From the NCBI GenBank assembly GCA_050014795.1, contig JBEKCQ010000149.1, positions 1 through 8,502 on the forward strand: a DNA stretch of 8,502 nucleotides, read 5' to 3'. The notes under the pieces were generated by a model, which searched no databases, was not told where the DNA came from, and worked only from the letters and a program-made list of their open reading frames with translations. The position numbers were made by a program, and so were the translations under genes. Position 1 is the first letter of the stretch. Each line of letters begins with the position of its first letter. Source of the DNA: JALHUF01 sp050014795 (GTDB taxonomy: Bacteria > Acidobacteriota > Terriglobia > UBA7540). Shown here piece by piece: positions 5,476-8,502 of this stretch.

Positions 5476-6153
5476 TTAGAACAGGTTGAGCGTAATGTGA
5501 ATGCCGGGATGCCTCCGGTTGTACAGGTAATAGGCGCCCCCAAAGTATTCGACATAAACGTCGTCGTTGTAGTCCCAGCCTGATGGCCATGGTTCATTAT
5601 ATCCGAACCAATAGCCGCCGTACTGGAAGCGCTGATATCCGTTGTACATCCTGGGACGGCCCACGCGGAACGCGTGGTCACGACCAAAATGGGCACGGTA
5701 ACGGTCGTCAGGAATGCGGCCATAATGGTTGCCGTTGTTGCCACGGTTGTAAGCAACGCGCTGTCCCTGCTGCCCTCCGCGCTGCTGAGCCTGCTGTGTG
5801 TGCTGGGTCCGTTGTGTGCGCTGAGCCTGCTGTGTGTGCTGCGCCTGCTGCGTGTGCTGCGCCTGCTGCGTGTGCTGCGCCTGCTGTGTGTGCTGCGCCT
5901 GCTGCGTGTGCTGCGCCTGCTGCGTGTGCTGCGCCTGCTGCGTGTGTTGTGTGCGCTGCGCCCGCTGTGTGTGTTGCGCCTGCTGTGTGCGCTGCGCCTG
6001 CTGTGCGTGTTGACCGCGCTGCGCCTGCTGCGTGTGCTGTGCTTTCTGTCCGCCTCCGCCCTTTTCGTTCTGCCCTTTTTGTGCGTAAACAGAAGCAGTG
6101 GTTCCGAGAAGCAGAAGCAGCGCTGCTGTGCTGATAACTTTAACTAATTTCAT
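5476..6153 (-). CDS. Secreted Gln/His-rich repeat protein with C-terminal RIPDD/FQYGG domain (225 aa)
   Basis: The start is ATG 6153, with GGAGG seven bases upstream; the longer open frame to 6195 begins close to the predicted transcription start and lacks a better site. Residues 1-24 are a signal peptide (KLVKVISTAALLLLLGTTASVYA|QK). Residues 36-124 are a low-complexity stalk built from hexads such as HTQQAQ, with seven exact consecutive copies at 70-111 and degenerate ones around (RTQQAQ, HTQRAQ). Residues 146-225 are the same C-terminal domain as in the 257-aa neighbour: RIPDDRYRAHFGRDHAFRV, RFQYGGYWFG, EPWPSGWDY, NDDVYVEYF and AYYLYNRRHPGIHI. The two are tandem paralogues, yet their stalks differ in unit length (6 against 8 residues) and in His against Pro. 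His spaced every six residues could bind metal, but that is speculation. It is transcribed from element C3. Confidence 0.85.
   Translation of the reverse strand: MKLVKVISTAALLLLLGTTASVYAQKGQNEKGGGGQKAQHTQQAQRGQHAQQAQRTQQAQHTQRAQRTQHTQQAQHTQQAQHTQQAQHTQQAQHTQQAQHTQQAQHTQQAQRTQRTQHTQQAQQRGGQQGQRVAYNRGNNGNHYGRIPDDRYRAHFGRDHAFRVGRPRMYNGYQRFQYGGYWFGYNEPWPSGWDYNDDVYVEYFGGAYYLYNRRHPGIHITLNLF
5821..5946 (-). repeat. Seven tandem 18-bp coding repeats (HTQQAQ) within a longer degenerate array
   Basis: Seven consecutive 18-bp units encode HTQQAQ exactly; on the plus strand the unit reads like CTGCGCCTGCTGCGTGTG, with silent C/T changes. Degenerate units extend the array to roughly 5785-6045. As with the neighbouring 24-bp array, the unit is a multiple of three, so expansion does not break the frame. 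Confidence 0.9.
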
Positions 6154-6186
6154 GGTGTTGCCTCCAATGCGACTCATCTCACATCC

Positions 6187-6311
6187 GCCTCTCACTAGAT
6201 ACTAAAGGCACACTGCTCTTATACCCTGGGCCAATCTACCTGTCAGCCCAGTACTGCTCACGCGTCTGGTCAGAATTGCTCATCCCCATTAATGGGGGAA
6301 ACTGCAGTGTG
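6187..6311 (-). promoter_or_regulatory. Promoter element C3, upstream of the 225-aa repeat protein
   Basis: Minus strand: -10 TATAAG (6218-6223), 17-bp spacer, -35 CTGACA (6241-6246). TGAGCA motifs lie at 6255-6260 and 6277-6282, 22 bp apart, with TGACCA at 6267-6272 and a CCCCC tract near 6294-6298. Compared with C2 and C4 it lacks about 9-11 bases in the early transcribed part. The predicted leader is the shortest, about 60 nt, to ATG 6153. Confidence 0.75.
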
Positions 6312-6504
6312 GGACCAACGTGGGAATGCCGGAGAGGGTTGACGATTGTCCGCTAACCCGTTTGCAGCAGCATCTGGTGAAGACTGGCGGCCGGAAATCA
6401 AGCATGCGCGGTACGACTGCCAGTGCCAGTGGAATGAGGCCGAGATGCTGACCGGGGCAAGACATAGTAAAGAAAGAAGTAGCGGACGGAGTTGTCGTGA
6501 AGAT
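6312..6504. other. Non-coding spacer, nothing recognised
   Basis: This spacer lies between the metallophosphoesterase stop and element C3. Short open frames here on both strands lack ribosome sites and protein-like composition. A small tandem GCCAGT-GCCAGT and no clear terminator hairpin are all I see. Confidence 0.5.
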
Positions 6505-7476
6505 CTAGTCCGTAGCGGTTGGCGCGCGGGTAAGGCTGACGCCGATGGCTTTCGCCACCGTCCGGCCAGGCAAACCACCATGCCCAGCCGGCACAGTCGG
6601 CCAGGATGCCGCGCCCGCGATCTTCGCCACGCGCCGGATCACCCCGGAATCAACCGTCACCCCTGTCCGCGAGATGGTCTGGAAGTAAAGCTCATCGCCG
6701 GCGATTTCGACGAGCATGAATGAACGGTCCTGGTCGTACCCGGCTGCGGTCAGGTCCGTCTTCTTCAGGTTGCCCTTCCGCAACTCGCCTGAAGCGCCTT
6801 CGGTGAAATAGTAGATGCCCTTTTGCGGCTTCACGCGCTCATAAACGTGCTCGTGTCCGGCGAAGACGACCTGGACGCCGTATTTCACGAACAGGGGTTC
6901 CAGCAAAAGGCGGAGTTCGGTCGCAGAGCCATGGGTAGCCCCGGAAGAATAGAGCGGGTGATGGAAATAGCAGATCTTCCAATCCGACCCTGAGTTCTGC
7001 AGCTCCTTCTCCAGCCACGCGAGCTCCTGCGGGGTCATGTAATTGCTGTCCAGGGCGAAGAAGCGGACGTTGCTTTTCTTGTACGTGTAATATTGCTGCC
7101 CGTTCATGTTGAACAACTTGTAGAACCGCTCGTTGGGGGTGTCGTGGTTGCCGAACACCGCGTAGAATTTTACGCCCGCATCGAGCAAGGCCTTGTAGGG
7201 CAGTTCGAACTTGTTTTGGTAGTCAATCGGCTCGCTCCCACCGATGAGGTCGTCACCCAGCATAAGCACGAACTCAAAGGGGAATTTGCCGCGATACGCA
7301 AGCATCTGCCCGGCCACTTCGTATTGCACCTTGTTTCCATTCCCCATGTCGCCGATGGCCGCGAAGCGCACCGAGTCCGGTTTCAGCGGCAGGGCGAGCT
7401 CCTGGGCGTAGAGCGGCAGGCTTATGGCAGCGAAAGCAACACAGGAGACGAAGGCGGAACAGCGCATAGCCGGCAT
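6505..7476 (-). CDS. Secreted calcineurin-like metallophosphoesterase (323 aa)
   Basis: Residues 1-24 are a signal peptide ending PLYA|QE. The catalytic set of the calcineurin-like phosphoesterase fold is complete and in order: AAIGDMGNG (Asp43), MLGDDLIGG (Asp75), GNHD (Asn110, His111), CYFHHPLYSSG (His172/173) and AGHEHVYER (His208, His210). The arrangement is closest to the tartrate-resistant/purple acid phosphatase branch, but that branch's ligand Tyr in GDxxY is Ile78 here, so the metal pair is probably not the purple Fe(III)-Tyr type. It likely hydrolyses phosphomonoesters or diesters outside the cytoplasm. ATG 7476 is chosen with GAGG nine bases upstream; a TTG at 7491 overlapping the stop of the preceding gene is the alternative. 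The two genes almost touch, so they form an operon behind element C4. The last ~45 residues are an Ala/Gly/Thr-rich tail of unknown role. Confidence 0.88.
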   Translation of the reverse strand: MPAMRCSAFVSCVAFAAISLPLYAQELALPLKPDSVRFAAIGDMGNGNKVQYEVAGQMLAYRGKFPFEFVLMLGDDLIGGSEPIDYQNKFELPYKALLDAGVKFYAVFGNHDTPNERFYKLFNMNGQQYYTYKKSNVRFFALDSNYMTPQELAWLEKELQNSGSDWKICYFHHPLYSSGATHGSATELRLLLEPLFVKYGVQVVFAGHEHVYERVKPQKGIYYFTEGASGELRKGNLKKTDLTAAGYDQDRSFMLVEIAGDELYFQTISRTGVTVDSGVIRRVAKIAGAASWPTVPAGHGGLPGRTVAKAIGVSLTRAPTATD

Positions 7477-7487
7477 AACAGAAGGCC

Positions 7488-8063
7488 TCAAGGAATGGCT
7501 TTCGGGATGAGATCCACAATCAAACCCGTTTTAATGTCCTTCAGCGTCAGGTCGCGCCCGACGAACCGATACGCCAGTTCCGGGGGCAGTTCAGGCAGCT
7601 TGAGCAATAAAGTCGGCGGCGTGGTCGTCAGCGGGATACCTTCCGGGTACACGTCGTTCACACGCAGAGCGATGACCTTGAACGGGGTGTCCTGTTGGAT
7701 CGTCCGGCGCGCCAGCCGGCCCTCGGGTCCGTGAAATGCACCGCGGATGATTTTGCGGAACCGCTCAGTCACCTCGTGAGTGAAGATGTCACCCTGACGT
7801 GCGTCGCGGCGCGCGTCGGCAATTTTCCTGGCCAGCGCGTGCTGGTGTTCGACAATCTGCGCCGCGTCCTTCGTAGGCTGCAGGGTCGGCAGCGAAGCTT
7901 CCAGGTCCTTCTGCATCTTGACGTATGCCTGGACGCGGTCGCTAAAGGTCTTCAAGTCGCGTGCCTCCTCGCTGTCCCGCACCTGGCCCGCAAAGCCGGG
8001 CGCTACAAACGCAAAAAGGGAAAGCCACAGGAGAAGGCGGGTGACCCGGATTCGGCGCTTCAT
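7488..8063 (-). CDS. Secreted protein of unknown function (191 aa)
   Basis: The start is ATG 8063, preceded by GGGAGA at normal spacing; the open frame reaches 8279, but its upstream part is the leader of the predicted transcript. Residues 1-26 are a signal peptide (basic MKRRIRVTR, core LLLWLSLFAFVA, cut near GFA|GQ). The middle (about 30-110) is charged and helical: EARDLKTFSDRVQAYVKMQK, then EHQHALARKIADARRDARQG and a THEVTERFRKIIRGAF segment. The last third has RVNDVYPEGIPLTTTPPTLL, LPELPPELAYRFVGRDLTL and a terminal LIVDLIPKAIP. I recognise no named domain, although similar proteins seem to occur in acidobacteria. It is the first gene behind element C4 and nearly abuts the metallophosphoesterase, so a shared extracytoplasmic role is plausible. 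Confidence 0.82.
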   Translation of the reverse strand: MKRRIRVTRLLLWLSLFAFVAPGFAGQVRDSEEARDLKTFSDRVQAYVKMQKDLEASLPTLQPTKDAAQIVEHQHALARKIADARRDARQGDIFTHEVTERFRKIIRGAFHGPEGRLARRTIQQDTPFKVIALRVNDVYPEGIPLTTTPPTLLLKLPELPPELAYRFVGRDLTLKDIKTGLIVDLIPKAIP

Positions 8064-8243
8064 GGATTCTCCCGGACGGAAAGTTAGGACTGCCGAGATT
8101 GCAGAACTGCGGGCTCCGGCCGGCGAGCCTTTACTCTGGCGCACGCGATCCATGGCAGGATGGATGAGTGCGCGGGGGAAATCACAACCAGGCTTCACAT
8201 TTATGATAACCGCTCGTGCGCACATGCCGCCCCCCCGACCTAT
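8064..8243 (-). other. Long predicted 5' leader of the 191-aa gene
   Basis: About 210 nt separate the C4 transcription start (near 8277) from ATG 8063, the longest leader of the four units. The frame is open across it in phase with the gene, but no better ribosome site was found upstream. A weak GGCTC/GAGCC stem (8112-8129) is the only structure noted. No known riboswitch was recognised. Confidence 0.4.
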
Positions 8244-8380
8244 GCCTCCCACAAGATCCCAGCTGGCAGCGCGAGGCACACTTCTTATACCCTGGAGGTA
8301 ATTCGCGTGTCAGCCCAGTACTGCTCACACGCCTGGTCAAAACTGCTCATACCAGTTAATGAGGGGGGAACTACCGTGTA
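8244..8380 (-). promoter_or_regulatory. Promoter element C4, upstream of the 191-aa and metallophosphoesterase genes
   Basis: Minus strand: -10 TATAAG (8284-8289), 18-bp spacer, -35 CTGACA (8308-8313). TGAGCA motifs lie at 8322-8327 and 8344-8349, 22 bp apart, with TGACCA at 8334-8339 and a C-run near 8363-8368. The early transcribed part keeps GTGTGCC, TGCCAGC and GTGGGAGGC. The spacer is one base longer than in the other three copies while the distances between the upstream motifs are unchanged. Confidence 0.75.
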
Positions 8381-8418
8381 GGGCCGGTCCCGAGTTGGTG
8401 ATGGATGCTTCGCAGGGG

Positions 8419-8502
8419 CTAAGACTCCTCCAGGGATTCTTTCACCAATTCATCGACACGCTCCTGGACCGCTTCCTTCACCGCTTCCTTGACCGTCTCT
8501 TT
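8419..8502 (-). CDS. 3' end of an unknown gene (27 C-terminal residues)
   Basis: The frame is open from the right edge to a TAG at 8419. The visible tail is strongly amphipathic and charged: KETVKEAVKEAVQERVDELV, ending KESLEES. Repeated KEAV/KETV units spaced four residues apart suggest a surface helix or coiled coil. Reading direction agrees with every other gene here, and its stop lies just before element C4, as expected for the preceding transcription unit. No function can be given. Confidence 0.6.
   Translation of the reverse strand, partial: KETVKEAVKEAVQERVDELVKESLEES

Noticed and set aside
4741..6045. Possible CRISPR array
   Set aside because: The repeats are contiguous, in frame and lack unique spacers; no cas genes are near.
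5583..6147. Plus-strand open frames of LLRVLRLL and CAAPAA type
   Set aside because: These mirror the HTQQAQ array on the coding strand; periodic codons without stops keep all frames open.
6346..6723. 125-aa plus-strand open frame starting in the spacer after C3
   Set aside because: It has no ribosome site, runs antisense into the phosphoesterase gene and has no protein-like pattern.
7093..7734. 213-aa plus-strand open frame
   Set aside because: It is antisense to the phosphoesterase and the 191-aa gene, with no signal or domain and no ribosome site seen.
8308..8349. Canonical Pho box or CRP/FNR site in the element
   Set aside because: The Pho box needs CTGTCA repeats every 11 bp, and CRP/FNR sites are inverted repeats; the motifs here are TGAGCA/TGACCA direct repeats with 10- and 22-bp spacing.
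3860..8380. Treating the four-copy element as a MITE or insertion-sequence remnant
   Set aside because: No terminal inverted repeats or target duplications were seen, and all copies have the same orientation and position relative to gene starts.

Overview
The window reads as a chromosomal segment of a moderately GC-rich soil-type bacterium. My best guess is an acidobacterium (Acidobacteriota, Terriglobia-like), from remembered resemblance of several hypothetical proteins to that group; no rRNA or other taxonomic marker is present. All genes are on the minus strand, so they are transcribed from high to low coordinates, and almost every product carries an export signal. I see no tRNA, rRNA, CRISPR array, insertion sequence or phage gene.

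Layout, in the direction of transcription. (a) 8419-8502 is the 3' end of an unknown gene with a Lys/Glu-rich helical C-terminus. (b) Promoter element C4 (about 8244-8380) precedes a 191-aa secreted protein of unknown function (7488-8063) and a secreted calcineurin-like metallophosphoesterase (6505-7476). (c) Element C3 (about 6187-6311) precedes a 225-aa secreted Gln/His-rich repeat protein (5476-6153), followed by a GC-rich hairpin. (d) Element C2 (about 5224-5358) precedes its paralogue, a 257-aa Gln/Pro-rich repeat protein (4337-5110), followed in frame by a remnant of another gene (4142-4336). (e) Element C1 (about 3860-3990) precedes a five-gene run: a SYLF-domain lipid-binding protein (3113-3811), a 721-aa fusion of a zinc-dependent phospholipase C domain with an acid-phosphatase/phospholipase-type phosphoesterase domain (835-3000), a small secreted protein (551-838), a two-helix membrane protein (310-528) and the start of a peptidoglycan-binding-type exported protein (1-204).

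The most striking signal is the roughly 130-145 bp element found four times, always in the same orientation and always just upstream of a transcription unit. Each copy holds a sigma70-like promoter (CTGACA, 17-18 bp, TATAAG). Upstream of it are two TGAGC-type direct repeats spaced exactly 22 bp, the nearer one abutting the -35. Conservation continues into the start of the transcript. This implies one regulator controlling an exported set of envelope, phospholipid and phosphate-ester proteins. I infer a cell-surface or lipid/phosphate-scavenging regulon; the trigger and the regulator are not visible here.
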